Source: Candidatus Pelagibacter sp. FZCC0015
GTDB taxonomy: Bacteria; Pseudomonadota; Alphaproteobacteria; Pelagibacterales; Pelagibacteraceae
Length of the DNA: 64,000 bases
Assembly: GCF_007833635.1 (NCBI RefSeq)
Contig: NZ_CP031125.1
Coordinates: forward strand, 496,001 to 560,000
Direction: 5' to 3'
Shown one piece after another: positions 55,817-64,000 of this stretch; the stretch's first letter is position 1; each line of letters starts with the position of its first letter. The notes beneath the pieces are model-generated. The model was not told the DNA's origin, made no database searches, and saw only the letters and a program-made list of their open reading frames with translations. A program made the position numbers and the translations under genes.

Positions 55817-57344
55817 AGTGTCTTGTCTTTGAAAAAACAAGCACTGTATCTGTTTCATTTGCAAAATTAATTATTTCTTTATCTCTTATTGATCCAGATG
55901 GTTGAACAACCGCTTTAACACCTGATTGTACTAATTTTTCAATACCATCTACAAATGGAAAAAAAGCATCTGAGGCTGCAACCAAATTATCAGTTTCAAG
56001 ATTAAATTTTTTCATTTTATTTATTGCTATTTGACAACTGTCTAATCTACTTGGTTGACCAGATCCAATACCAACAGTTGTTTCGTTTGATGCTAAAACT
56101 ATTGCATTTGATTTCACATATCTGCATACATTAAAAGCAAAAATTAGATCCTTAAGTTGTTTTGATGTTGGTTTTCTTTTTGATACAATTTTAAAATTTT
56201 TTTTTGAAAATAAGTTTAAATCCTCTGATTGAATCATTATAGCTCGATTAAATGATATAAATTTATGAAGTTCTTTTGATGTATAATTTGTTCCATCAAT
56301 TAATCTTAGGTTTTTTTTAGTTTTTAATATTTTGAGAGCATTACTATCAAAACCATTTGCAATTATGACTTCTAAAAATAATTTATTTAACTCTTTAGCT
56401 AAATTTATTGTAATTTTAAAATTACAAGAAACTATTCCTCCAAAGGCACTTAAAGGGTCACAAGAAAGAGCTGATTTATAACTTTCTAAATTGTCATATT
56501 TAGTTGAAACTCCACATGGATTTGTATGTTTAACTATGACTGTTCCTCTGCCTTTTGGTAAAGATCTTGAAATTGTTAGAGCACTAAATATATCATTATA
56601 ATTGTTGTAACTAAGTTGTTTTCCATGAATTTGTTTTAAATTTGTACTCGAACTAATTGAATAGATTGCACTTTGTTGATGAGGATTTTCTCCGTATCTA
56701 AGTTTTTCTGTGAGATTTCCATAGAATACTTTTTTCTTAGGAAAAATAGTATTTGTTTTTTTATTAAAATAGTCAGAAATAACGGAGTCATAATAAGCTG
56801 TTTCAGTAAAAGCTATCCTTGATAGCTTTTCCCTAAAACTTAAGGAAGTAGATCCTTTGAATTTTTTTAGTTCTTGAATTAATTCCTCATATTGATCTGA
56901 AGACGTTATTACAGCTACATCATTATAGTTTTTTGCTGCAGATCTAACCATAGTAGGACCACCTACATCTATATTTTCTATTATTTTTTGATGATTATTT
57001 GTTTTTTTTAGAGTGTTCTCAAATGGATAAAAATTAACTATGACTAAATCAATATTCTCAAAATTATTATCTTTAAGATCTTTTAAGTGAGATTTTTTTT
57101 TTCTTTTATTTAAAATTCCAGCATGGATTTTTGGATGAAGAGTTTTTACTCTACCCTCCAAAATTTCAGGGGAATTAGTAAAATCAGATACTTCTAAACA
57201 ATTAAATTTTAATCTTTTAATCTCTTTATAAGTACCACCCGAGCTAATTATTTTAATTTTGTTCTTTTTTAAAATATTTAATAATGGTTTTAAGTTTGTT
57301 TTGTCAGATACAGATATAAGAGCTGTTTTAATTTTTTTCTTCAT
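55806..57344 (-). CDS. purH: AICAR transformylase / IMP cyclohydrolase
   Basis: Carries out the last two steps of IMP synthesis. The N-terminal MGS-like cyclohydrolase domain (about 1-190) starts TALISVSDKTNLKPLLNIL with the SGGTYKEI loop. The C-terminal transformylase has LRYGENPHQQSAIY near residue 215, VKHTNPCGVS near residue 270, and IVLASNETTVGIGSGQPSRLDSC near 420. At 512 aa it is normal. It would also consume the AICAR released by HisF. Its ATG overlaps the stop of the heparinase-like gene as TAATG. Confidence 0.98.
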   Translation of the reverse strand: MKKKIKTALISVSDKTNLKPLLNILKKNKIKIISSGGTYKEIKRLKFNCLEVSDFTNSPEILEGRVKTLHPKIHAGILNKRKKKSHLKDLKDNNFENIDLVIVNFYPFENTLKKTNNHQKIIENIDVGGPTMVRSAAKNYNDVAVITSSDQYEELIQELKKFKGSTSLSFREKLSRIAFTETAYYDSVISDYFNKKTNTIFPKKKVFYGNLTEKLRYGENPHQQSAIYSISSSTNLKQIHGKQLSYNNYNDIFSALTISRSLPKGRGTVIVKHTNPCGVSTKYDNLESYKSALSCDPLSAFGGIVSCNFKITINLAKELNKLFLEVIIANGFDSNALKILKTKKNLRLIDGTNYTSKELHKFISFNRAIMIQSEDLNLFSKKNFKIVSKRKPTSKQLKDLIFAFNVCRYVKSNAIVLASNETTVGIGSGQPSRLDSCQIAINKMKKFNLETDNLVAASDAFFPFVDGIEKLVQSGVKAVVQPSGSIRDKEIINFANETDTVLVFSKTRHFRH

Positions 57345-58969
57345 TACAACTTACTTATTTCCCACTTAATTAACTGCTCTTTTTCGTTGTTCATACCTGA
57401 TATAAAAATATTTTGGTTTTGTTTATATGAATTTTTATTACCGAAATATAAACCATTATCAATATTAATATCAAAGTTATCACAACTAAATTTCCAACCT
57501 TCTTCATCTATTTCAATTAGTATAGATTTGTTATCTTGTGTTTTCATTACTTTTGAGTTTGGATCAAGATGAAATCTAATATCAAATTTAATTTCTTTAT
57601 TTGAACTTTTTCTAAATAATTTATCATAGCCAACAAATTTCATTTGTTCTGGGTAGAACTCAATCTCTCTCTCATAAATGGTTCCAAATTTAATTAAATA
57701 TCCATCATGTGTACCTGATATTTTCCAATAATTATTTTCAAAAACTACATTTTTTTTTGATACTTTTAGCCCTTTATCAACAATCAAATTTTTTTGATGC
57801 TTAATAAAATTACAAGAAGAATAATCCTCAATACTTAAAGCACAATGTAAAGCTGTACTTCTTGATAATTTATTAAATTTATTATTTTTATCTGAATAGT
57901 AACCAGCATTAGAAATTAATTTTTTATCATTAGAAAATATTTCAAATGATAAAGCTCCAGCCTGATAGTCGTTAGAAAACATTTTGCTAGGACTAGATCC
58001 AATATCAGCAGCAAGAATTATTTTTTTATTTTTTAATATTGCATATCCACCAAGTTCATTGATTTGATTTTTAAAAGTATAACCAAACCTTTTTAAATAT
58101 TGATCAAATTCTTTATTTTCAGAAGAATAATTACCATTAAAAAAAACATCTTGTTTTATATTTTGCCAAATGAAAGCATAACTTGATCCCAAATAATAAA
58201 TGGTCTCATCAATATATTCAGGTATTAAGCTCTGAGATTCTTTAAACCACTCTCTAATAATTATAAAGTATTTTAAATAAAATATTAATTGTCTGATATT
58301 TCTAGATTTTGTAAAACCCTGGTTGTCAATTGAAGATTTAATAATATTTTTTAATAAATTCAATCCATTTACAATATATTGTTTTTCATTTTTGTATGCT
58401 AATCCAGTTAAAATGATTGCAGCGCACCCAATCATTTTATTTTCTACTTCTTTTGAGTTTTTGATTTCATTTAACAAATGATTAGTTTGTTTTTGAATCA
58501 TATAATCAAAAGTGGATCTGTATTCTTGGTCACTATCTTCGTAAGTGAGTTGATGATTTGATAACCATGAAATAATTCTTTTTGCTGTTAAATCAAATTC
58601 CCAGCTTTTTTTTTGATATTTACTATTATTTGAAATCCAGTTTTTGATAACTGTTTGTGTTGTTTTTTTTGAAGATTTTAAATCTAAGCTAAAAAACCAA
58701 AAAAAATTATTTAATTTTTCATAATCTTTTGAGCTTAAATTATTTTGCCAAATTGAATCAATAGCAAAGTCTTCAATTTTATATTTCTTATTTTGGTATT
58801 TTATTATAGACGAAAGCAAATGAGGACTTGGTTTATATTCAAAACTACTATCAAAAGTTTTTGATATTTTTTTTTCGTAAAAATTTGAATTTTGATATAT
58901 TGATTTAAAACTATCTCTTATATTTAAATAAAATTGACCTAAAATGCCTAAGGAATTTGTATTAATCAT
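57344..58969 (-). CDS. Heparinase II/III-family polysaccharide lyase-like protein
   Basis: A 541 aa protein of the alphaproteobacterial heparinase II/III group that sits beside purH. The N-terminal half is helical (WSFDL... pattern and ISWLSNHQLTYE near residue 130), forming an alpha toroid. The C-terminal half is beta-rich, with GGYAILKNKKIILAADIGSSPSKMFSNDYQAGALSFEIF near residue 300-335 and ALHCALSIEDYSSCNF. No signal peptide is visible, so its site of action is unclear. It is translationally coupled to purH and preceded by rpe. Substrate unknown; envelope glycan is a guess. Confidence 0.83.
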   Translation of the reverse strand: MINTNSLGILGQFYLNIRDSFKSIYQNSNFYEKKISKTFDSSFEYKPSPHLLSSIIKYQNKKYKIEDFAIDSIWQNNLSSKDYEKLNNFFWFFSLDLKSSKKTTQTVIKNWISNNSKYQKKSWEFDLTAKRIISWLSNHQLTYEDSDQEYRSTFDYMIQKQTNHLLNEIKNSKEVENKMIGCAAIILTGLAYKNEKQYIVNGLNLLKNIIKSSIDNQGFTKSRNIRQLIFYLKYFIIIREWFKESQSLIPEYIDETIYYLGSSYAFIWQNIKQDVFFNGNYSSENKEFDQYLKRFGYTFKNQINELGGYAILKNKKIILAADIGSSPSKMFSNDYQAGALSFEIFSNDKKLISNAGYYSDKNNKFNKLSRSTALHCALSIEDYSSCNFIKHQKNLIVDKGLKVSKKNVVFENNYWKISGTHDGYLIKFGTIYEREIEFYPEQMKFVGYDKLFRKSSNKEIKFDIRFHLDPNSKVMKTQDNKSILIEIDEEGWKFSCDNFDINIDNGLYFGNKNSYKQNQNIFISGMNNEKEQLIKWEISKL

Positions 58970-58973
58970 TAAC

Positions 58974-59633
58974 TTATTTTAATTTTAATAAATTAATATT
59001 TTTCTTTATATCTCCATCATTACTTTTGAACACTGTAGTACCGGAAACAAGAATGTTAGCACCAGCATCAATTGCACTTTTACAATTATCAAAATTTATT
59101 CCACCATCAATTTCTATGTCAAAATCTAAATTTTTTTGCTCTCTTATTTTTTTTAATTCTTTAATTTTATCTAAAACTTCTGGCATAAATTTTTGGCCGC
59201 CAAATCCAGGATTTACACTCATAATTAACACTAAATCTATTTGATCTAATAAATCTAATATTAAATCAATTTTAGATTCAGGATTAAGCGAAACTCCAAC
59301 TTTTTTATTTTTTTCTTTTATTTTTTTAATTGAATTTTCTAAATTATCAGTTGCCTCAGGATGAATAGTAATAATATCTGCTCCTGCATCAGCATAAGCA
59401 TCTATATATTTATACACTGGTGAAATCATTAAATGAACATCAAATATTAATGAACAATGTTTTCGAAGAGCTTTAATTACTGGAGGTCCTATTGTTAAAT
59501 TAGGAACAAAATGACCATCCATCACATCCACATGAATCATATCAGCCCCACCTTCTTCAAGTCTTTTTATTTCTGACCCTAACTGACTGAAGTCAGCTGA
59601 TAAAATTGATGGAGAAATTTGTATATTTTTCAT
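58974..59633 (-). CDS. rpe: Ribulose-phosphate 3-epimerase
   Basis: Interconverts ribulose 5-phosphate and xylulose 5-phosphate in the pentose phosphate pathway. The TIM-barrel signature is intact: SPSILSADFSQLGSEI with the catalytic aspartate region, DMIHVDVMDGHFVPNLTIGP near residue 30, DVHLMIS near 65, MSVNPGFGGQKFM near 138, and IEIDGGINFDNC near 173 with a metal-binding aspartate. At 219 aa it is normal. Its stop is 4 bp before the heparinase-like start. Confidence 0.98.
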   Translation of the reverse strand: MKNIQISPSILSADFSQLGSEIKRLEEGGADMIHVDVMDGHFVPNLTIGPPVIKALRKHCSLIFDVHLMISPVYKYIDAYADAGADIITIHPEATDNLENSIKKIKEKNKKVGVSLNPESKIDLILDLLDQIDLVLIMSVNPGFGGQKFMPEVLDKIKELKKIREQKNLDFDIEIDGGINFDNCKSAIDAGANILVSGTTVFKSNDGDIKKNINLLKLK

Positions 59634-59661
59634 TGATTGCTAGATTAACTAGTATCAATTT

Positions 59662-60018
59662 TTAAAATCTAAATGAATTAAAAAATTGATAAATTTGTCT
59701 AGAAATTTCACTCTCGAGAGGAAATGATAACATTCCCATCACTGAATAGCCTAAGATCCAAGGCATTAGATAAAATCTGATCATGTAGAAAAACCAAGCA
59801 ACATATAAAGGCACTAATGGCCCAATAATAAAAGATGGAGTTATTGGTTTAAATAATTTTATTAAAGGATTGGTGTATTTTACAAATACTCTCATGAAAA
59901 AGAATTGAGAGTCTTCTCTTTGAAAAATATTCATTGCCACTCTTCCAATCAGTGTCCACATTATTACTCCAAGTACATAATCTATAAAATAAACTAAAGG
60001 ATGAAAATTTGCTGACAT
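59662..60018 (-). CDS. YggT-family membrane protein
   Basis: A 118 aa membrane protein with three or four hydrophobic segments. IDYVLGVIMWTLIGRVAMNIF, then YTNPLIKLFKPITPSFIIGPLVPLYVAWFFYMIRFYL, resembles the YggT repeat (R..SW... with tdPllrpirrllP). YggT proteins are of uncertain function and have been linked to division and osmotic stress. It reads away from the symporter terminator and precedes rpe by 28 bp. Confidence 0.7.
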   Translation of the reverse strand: MSANFHPLVYFIDYVLGVIMWTLIGRVAMNIFQREDSQFFFMRVFVKYTNPLIKLFKPITPSFIIGPLVPLYVAWFFYMIRFYLMPWILGYSVMGMLSFPLESEISRQIYQFFNSFRF

Positions 60019-60050
60019 TCAAAATTTATATTGGAAAATGTATTGAAATA

Positions 60051-60076
60051 AAAGGGGCGAAATTAATCGCCCCTTT
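60051..60076 (-). terminator. Rho-independent terminator after the symporter genes
   Basis: A 10 bp stem (AAAGGGGCGA / TCGCCCCTTT) with a 6-base loop is followed on the minus strand by a T-rich stretch (TTTTATTT). It lies just past the end of the large symporter subunit and is one of two GC-rich hairpins seen. Confidence 0.88.
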
Positions 60077-60086
60077 AAAAGATTAT

Positions 60087-61901
60087 TTAGTGTGATTTAC
60101 CAAGAATTGTTTTACCACTCGGTACACGTACTTCATCAACCATTTTTTGAGTAGCTTTATCTGGTTCTGCAGTCATTAAACTAACTATTACCATTAAAAC
60201 TAAACTAACAGCTGATCCGAAGATACCAAATGTTAACTGAGTAATTCCTAAGAATCCACTTCCACCAGTTCGTACCCAAACTAAGTACCAAGCACCGGCG
60301 ATTAGACCTCCTAGCATACCAGCAATCGCACCTTGTCTATTAGCTCTCTTCCACCATACACCAAGTACAAGTGGGAAGAACAATCCAGACATCGCAAAAT
60401 CAAAAGCCCATATAACCGAACCTAAGATTCCTTGAATTTCCATTGCTGCAATAGTTGCTCCAGCAAAACCAATTACTACAAGTAATACCCTTGCAACAAG
60501 TAGTCTTTTTGCAGTTTCCGCTTTTGGATCAATGATCTTGTAATAAACATCATGTGATATAGCGTTTGCAATCGCTAGAATCAAACCATCTGCAGTAGAC
60601 ATGGCAGCTGCCATACCTCCAGCAGCAACTAGACCTGAAATTACATAAGGTAATCCAGCTATCTCTGGTGTTGCTAATACAACGGCTTTACCACCCATGA
60701 AGAACTCATTTAATTCAACAGTTCCATTTCCGTTAAAGTCGCTGATAAACAATAGGTTTGCTTGGTTCCAGTTTTGGTACCAATCTATCGCTTCCACTTC
60801 TGCAAATGTCTTACCGATAATACCAGTTGGTAAATTCGGGTCGATCAATGATAACTTAGATAATGTAGCTAACATTGGAGCAGAAGAGTAAAGTAGGAAG
60901 ATAAAGAATAATGACCAACCTACTGATTTTCTAGCTGCTTTTACACTTGGAGTAGTAAAATATCTCATCATCACGTGCGGTAATGAAGCTGTTCCCATCA
61001 TCATCGCTAATGCTAATGAAATAAATGCCCAAGGTGTAGCGTTAACTGCAGAGTGAGCTTTAGTTATTCCTGCTAAGCCTTTAGGTACGTTCGCTAAATC
61101 TGCAGCAGAATTTTTAACAAATCCATACTGTTGCTCTAACTCAGCAATTCTAGCTACTTCATCAGCTAACATAAAGTGAGGAAAGAAACCTGCACCTATT
61201 TTGTTACTGATCCAGAATACTGGAAGTAAGTAAGCTATGATTAGAACGATGTATTGTGCAACCTGTGTCCAAGTTACCCCTCTCATACCACCTAACATTG
61301 AACATAATAAAATACTTATTAGTCCAATATAAACTGCGTATTGGAATGGGATATCTAGTGCAACAGATGCAATAGTACCTGTAGCGTTAATTTGTGCAGT
61401 CACATAAGTAAATGAAGCAACAGTTAAAACTACCACTGCGCTAAATCTAGCTAAATTACCACCGTATCGAGTACCTATAAAATCTGGAACTGTATAACAG
61501 CCAAATTTTCTTAAGTATGGTGCTAATAAAGATGCAACAAGCACGTAACCACCAGTCCAACCTACAAGTAGTGCCATATAACCGTAACCTTTAAAGTAAA
61601 TACCACCCGCCATTGCAACGAATGAAGCACCAGACATCCAGTCTGCTGCAGTCGCCATTCCGTTGAAGACTGTTGGTACTTGCCTTCCAGCTACGTAATA
61701 CGCATCTGCTTGGGCTGTTCTTGATAGCCAACCAATTAATGCATAGATGAATACAGTAAATGCAACAAAAGCAATACCAATTGCTTTTGCCGACATACCC
61801 ATCTGTTCAGCAATTGCCATGATGATTATGAAACCTATAAATCCTCCTGTATAGATTCCGTAAACTCTAGGCAAGTTGTCTATAAAATTACCTTTAATCA
61901 T
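60087..61901 (-). CDS. Sodium:solute symporter large subunit (VC_2705-type, acetate-transport-like)
   Basis: A 604 aa SSS-family transporter with about 13 transmembrane segments. GMATAADWMSGASFVAMAG and the later SGLVAAGGMAAAMSTADGLILAIANAISHDVYYK are SSS signatures, as in the acetate permease ActP. It matches the large-subunit subfamily that pairs with a small DUF4212 protein, present just upstream. Residues 388-400 form an EF-hand-like loop (DFNGNGTVELNEF). The location beside an acetyl-CoA synthetase suggests uptake of acetate or a related organic acid with sodium. High GC and codon quality suggest strong expression. Confidence 0.92.
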   Translation of the reverse strand: MIKGNFIDNLPRVYGIYTGGFIGFIIIMAIAEQMGMSAKAIGIAFVAFTVFIYALIGWLSRTAQADAYYVAGRQVPTVFNGMATAADWMSGASFVAMAGGIYFKGYGYMALLVGWTGGYVLVASLLAPYLRKFGCYTVPDFIGTRYGGNLARFSAVVVLTVASFTYVTAQINATGTIASVALDIPFQYAVYIGLISILLCSMLGGMRGVTWTQVAQYIVLIIAYLLPVFWISNKIGAGFFPHFMLADEVARIAELEQQYGFVKNSAADLANVPKGLAGITKAHSAVNATPWAFISLALAMMMGTASLPHVMMRYFTTPSVKAARKSVGWSLFFIFLLYSSAPMLATLSKLSLIDPNLPTGIIGKTFAEVEAIDWYQNWNQANLLFISDFNGNGTVELNEFFMGGKAVVLATPEIAGLPYVISGLVAAGGMAAAMSTADGLILAIANAISHDVYYKIIDPKAETAKRLLVARVLLVVIGFAGATIAAMEIQGILGSVIWAFDFAMSGLFFPLVLGVWWKRANRQGAIAGMLGGLIAGAWYLVWVRTGGSGFLGITQLTFGIFGSAVSLVLMVIVSLMTAEPDKATQKMVDEVRVPSGKTILGKSH

Positions 61902-62161
61902 TATTCGTCCTCTCTTTCGCTAAAGCCGAACTCTTCATCGATTTTTTCTTGTCTATTCGCAAACCAGAAAATCAGGATTACGAAAGCACCAAGAGATCCC
62001 TGACATGTAAACCAATATGTCCACGGATAACCGAAAGGTCCTGTGACCTCGTTCATTTCAGCTCCAAAGAGAAAGATGCCAATTGAGAAAACAAACCAAA
62101 TTGCCAATGTTATAAATAACAATGACCTGGTTTTTTCCCAGTGTTTTTGTTGATTTGACAT
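61901..62161 (-). CDS. Symporter small subunit (DUF4212)
   Basis: An 86 aa protein with two transmembrane helices (about residues 14-33 and 46-67) around a short periplasmic loop, ending in an acidic cytoplasmic tail (KIDEEFGFSEREDE). This is the typical small partner of the VC_2705-type symporter. It lies directly upstream, its stop sharing one base with the next start, so the two are translated together. Confidence 0.92.
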   Translation of the reverse strand: MSNQQKHWEKTRSLLFITLAIWFVFSIGIFLFGAEMNEVTGPFGYPWTYWFTCQGSLGAFVILIFWFANRQEKIDEEFGFSEREDE

Positions 62162-62296
62162 TTATACCTCTCTATTTAGTTATAACTGGGTAAAACCATA
62201 ACCATTATCAGAGCTTTGAAAACCCTAAAAATTGATCATATTAGGTACTTATTTACTTACTTTTTTAAGATATAATTGGCGCAGTCAATAAAAAAC

Positions 62297-62920
62297 ATGG
62301 CAAAATACAAATTAACATGGAGAGATTTAAAAATTGAAGATTTAAAAACATATTTCTTCGCTATGTTTAAAGCGTTCATTCCCAAAAAAAAAATTAAAAA
62401 TTTAGATGAACTTGAACAATTTATTCAAACAAAATCTGCTTGGGTTACTCAAGTTACTTTATATAATTATTTAAAAACTCGTATGGGAACGAGATATGTT
62501 CTTCATTTTGATAATGATGCCTTCATGTCCTCTGTTAATCTTGCGAAATGGAATATTTATTCCGTCTCATTACAAGATTTAACATTTTATACATTTTCAC
62601 ATTTAAAGGTAAATTTTAATTTTCAAGATATACAAAAAGCAAAAGAAATGTTTAATAAAATATTAGATGATGAAATCTCAAACAAGATGCCTTTAGATAT
62701 TATCGAAGAAGCTAGAAAAAATTTTGATGAAAGATTAGAGAAAATTAATTGGGATATTTATTATCAAGACTTACCTTTTAATCCTAGTGCACTTTCATTG
62801 TATAAGTGGGCTCCTATAGCAGAAGAATTAAAAACTTTAGATCGTAAGATTGTTTTAAACTCCATGATTTTAAAGTGGGATGTTATTAAACAAGAGTTTA
62901 ATGACTTAATTCAGTTTTAA
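62297..62920 (+). CDS. Conserved-looking protein of unknown function between symporter and acs
   Basis: A 207 aa soluble, largely helical protein. The start [32 protein letters not shown] is basic, and a middle part ([28 protein letters not shown]) is the most structured. No signal, transmembrane helix or catalytic motif is recognised. The ATG at 62297 is preferred to a TTG at 62276. It reads divergently from the symporter genes and converges on acs with a 4 bp overlap, so a link to the acetate module is only positional. Confidence 0.7.
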   Translation: MAKYKLTWRDLKIEDLKTYFFAMFKAFIPKKKIKNLDELEQFIQTKSAWVTQVTLYNYLKTRMGTRYVLHFDNDAFMSSVNLAKWNIYSVSLQDLTFYTFSHLKVNFNFQDIQKAKEMFNKILDDEISNKMPLDIIEEARKNFDERLEKINWDIYYQDLPFNPSALSLYKWAPIAEELKTLDRKIVLNSMILKWDVIKQEFNDLIQF

Positions 62921-64000
62921 ATATTTTTTCTATTTTCAACTAAACTATCTACAACACTTGGGTCAGCTAGAGTTGTCGTATCACCTAATTGACCATGTTC
63001 ATTTGCAGCAATTTTTCTTAGAATTCTTCTCATTATTTTTCCAGATCTTGTTTTTGGAAGTCCTGGAGTAAAATGAATAAGATCTGGAGTTGCTAGAGGT
63101 CCTATTTGCTTTCTTACCCAAAGCTTAAGATCTCTCTCGAGTTCACCAGTTTCGGTTTCACCAGCGTTTAAAGTAACATAACAATATAAACCATTACCTT
63201 TAATGTCATGAGGGTAACCAACTACAGCGGCCTCAGCTACTTTTGGATGTGCAACAAATGCACTCTCAATTTCAGCAGTTCCTAGGTTATGTCCTGAAAC
63301 AATAATTACATCATCTACACGACCTGTGATCCAGTAATAACCATCTTTATCTCTTCTACATCCATCACCAGTAAAATATTTTCCATTGAATTGAGAAAAA
63401 TATGTATCGATAAATCTTTGATGATCTCCATATACTGTTCTCATCTGTCCAGGCCATGATTGTGCTATGCAAAGTCTTCCTTCACCGGCGCCTTTTATCT
63501 CTTTACCGTTTTTATCAACAAGTACAGGCTTAATTCCATAGAAAGGTTTTGTTGCAGAACCAGGTTTCAGAGGAATAGCCCCTGTTTGTGGAGCGATCAT
63601 TATGCCTCCAGTTTCTGTTTGCCACCAAGTGTCTACAATTGGGCATTTAGAATTACCAACAGTTTTATAGTACCACATCCAAGCCTCTGGATTTATGGGT
63701 TCTCCCACCGTTCCTAAAAGCTTAAGTGATTTTCTAGAGGTTTTTTTAACTGGTTTATCTCCTTCACGCATCAAAGCTCTTATTGCTGTTGGAGCTGTGT
63801 AGAAAGTATTTACTTTGTATTTGTCAACTATTTGCCACCACCTAGAACTATCAGGATAATTTGGAATTCCCTCAAACATGATAGTAGTAGCTCCATTCGC
63901 TAGGGGTCCATAAATAATATAACTATGTCCGGTTACCCACCCAATGTCAGCAGTGCACCAATAAATATCCTTTGGTTTGTAATTAAAAATATATTGATGA
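62917..64000 (-). CDS. acs: Acetyl-CoA synthetase (partial, 5' end beyond the window)
   Basis: The C-terminal 361 codons or so of an AMP-forming acetyl-CoA synthetase. [24 protein letters not shown], the acetate-site [54 protein letters not shown] and [12 protein letters not shown] are present, with the [11 protein letters not shown] motif containing the acetylatable lysine at the end. An internal ATG at 63879 is not the start, because the frame is open and Acs-like up to the right edge. The enzyme activates acetate delivered by the neighbouring symporter. Confidence 0.97.
   Translation of the reverse strand, partial: HQYIFNYKPKDIYWCTADIGWVTGHSYIIYGPLANGATTIMFEGIPNYPDSSRWWQIVDKYKVNTFYTAPTAIRALMREGDKPVKKTSRKSLKLLGTVGEPINPEAWMWYYKTVGNSKCPIVDTWWQTETGGIMIAPQTGAIPLKPGSATKPFYGIKPVLVDKNGKEIKGAGEGRLCIAQSWPGQMRTVYGDHQRFIDTYFSQFNGKYFTGDGCRRDKDGYYWITGRVDDVIIVSGHNLGTAEIESAFVAHPKVAEAAVVGYPHDIKGNGLYCYVTLNAGETETGELERDLKLWVRKQIGPLATPDLIHFTPGLPKTRSGKIMRRILRKIAANEHGQLGDTTTLADPSVVDSLVENRKNI

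Overview
The window looks like chromosomal DNA from a SAR11-type alphaproteobacterium (Candidatus Pelagibacter or a close relative). This is inferred from very low GC, spacers that are mostly under 60 bp, frequent 1-4 bp start/stop overlaps, a lysine/isoleucine/asparagine-rich proteome, and an alphaproteobacterial gene order around the replication origin. I see no insertion sequence, prophage, CRISPR array or rRNA. There is one tRNA. No gene-free stretch exceeds 300 bases: the longest are 37099-37365 (267 bp, the proposed origin) and 22015-22243 (229 bp, between the porin and a DUF3576 lipoprotein).

Layout, left part. 1-5951 carries a Fur-family regulator cut by the window edge, a very short tsaB, a polysaccharide deacetylase whose start overlaps tsaB, a Bax-like glucosaminidase, an Nfu-type Fe-S protein, trpS and murJ. 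6004-11511 holds the malic enzyme-phosphotransacetylase fusion (maeB) and an envelope/translation group (DolP-like BON lipoprotein, rsmI, LpoA-like protein, rdgB). 11548-15352 is grpE-dnaK-dnaJ with a good sigma-32 promoter before dnaK. 15389-21002 has dapB, nth, a PfkB kinase, a 39-codon ArfA-like ribosome rescue factor missed by normal length cut-offs, a GT2 glycosyltransferase, a degenerate response regulator, an L,D-transpeptidase, yggS and a thiE-like gene. A porin follows behind a shared GC-rich terminator.

Origin region. 22244-26773 (DUF3576, leuS, lptE, holA) converges on parB-parA-rsmG-mnmG-mnmE, then rho-hemJ-hemH-hemE, all leftward from a 267 bp AT-rich gap that has a perfect DnaA box and near-matches. 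To the right run ppsR, maf, aroE, coaE and dnaQ, rightward. Genes on both sides therefore point away from the gap, as expected for oriC. A perfect parS site lies inside rsmG about 8 kb from the gap, next to parAB.

Right part. secB, fxsA, a Tim44-domain gene, smr and a second sulfotransferase are followed by hslVU, then a histidine operon (hisB-hisH-small membrane protein-hisA-hisF-hisE, with HIT and GNAT genes attached). Then come lolA-ftsK, a ubiquinone hydroxylase, a LON-domain protein, a TPR protein with an unassigned C-terminal domain, tRNA-Gly with phhB directly behind it, and purH-heparinase-rpe-yggT. The end is an acetate-type module: a large and a small sodium:solute symporter subunit, an unknown protein, and a partial acetyl-CoA synthetase running off the edge.

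Most genes are housekeeping. The more notable points are the tiny arfA-like gene, parS embedded in rsmG, the oriC candidate, overlapping divergent genes, an EF-hand loop in the symporter, a noncanonical cysteine pattern in Nth, and the tRNA-phhB tandem.
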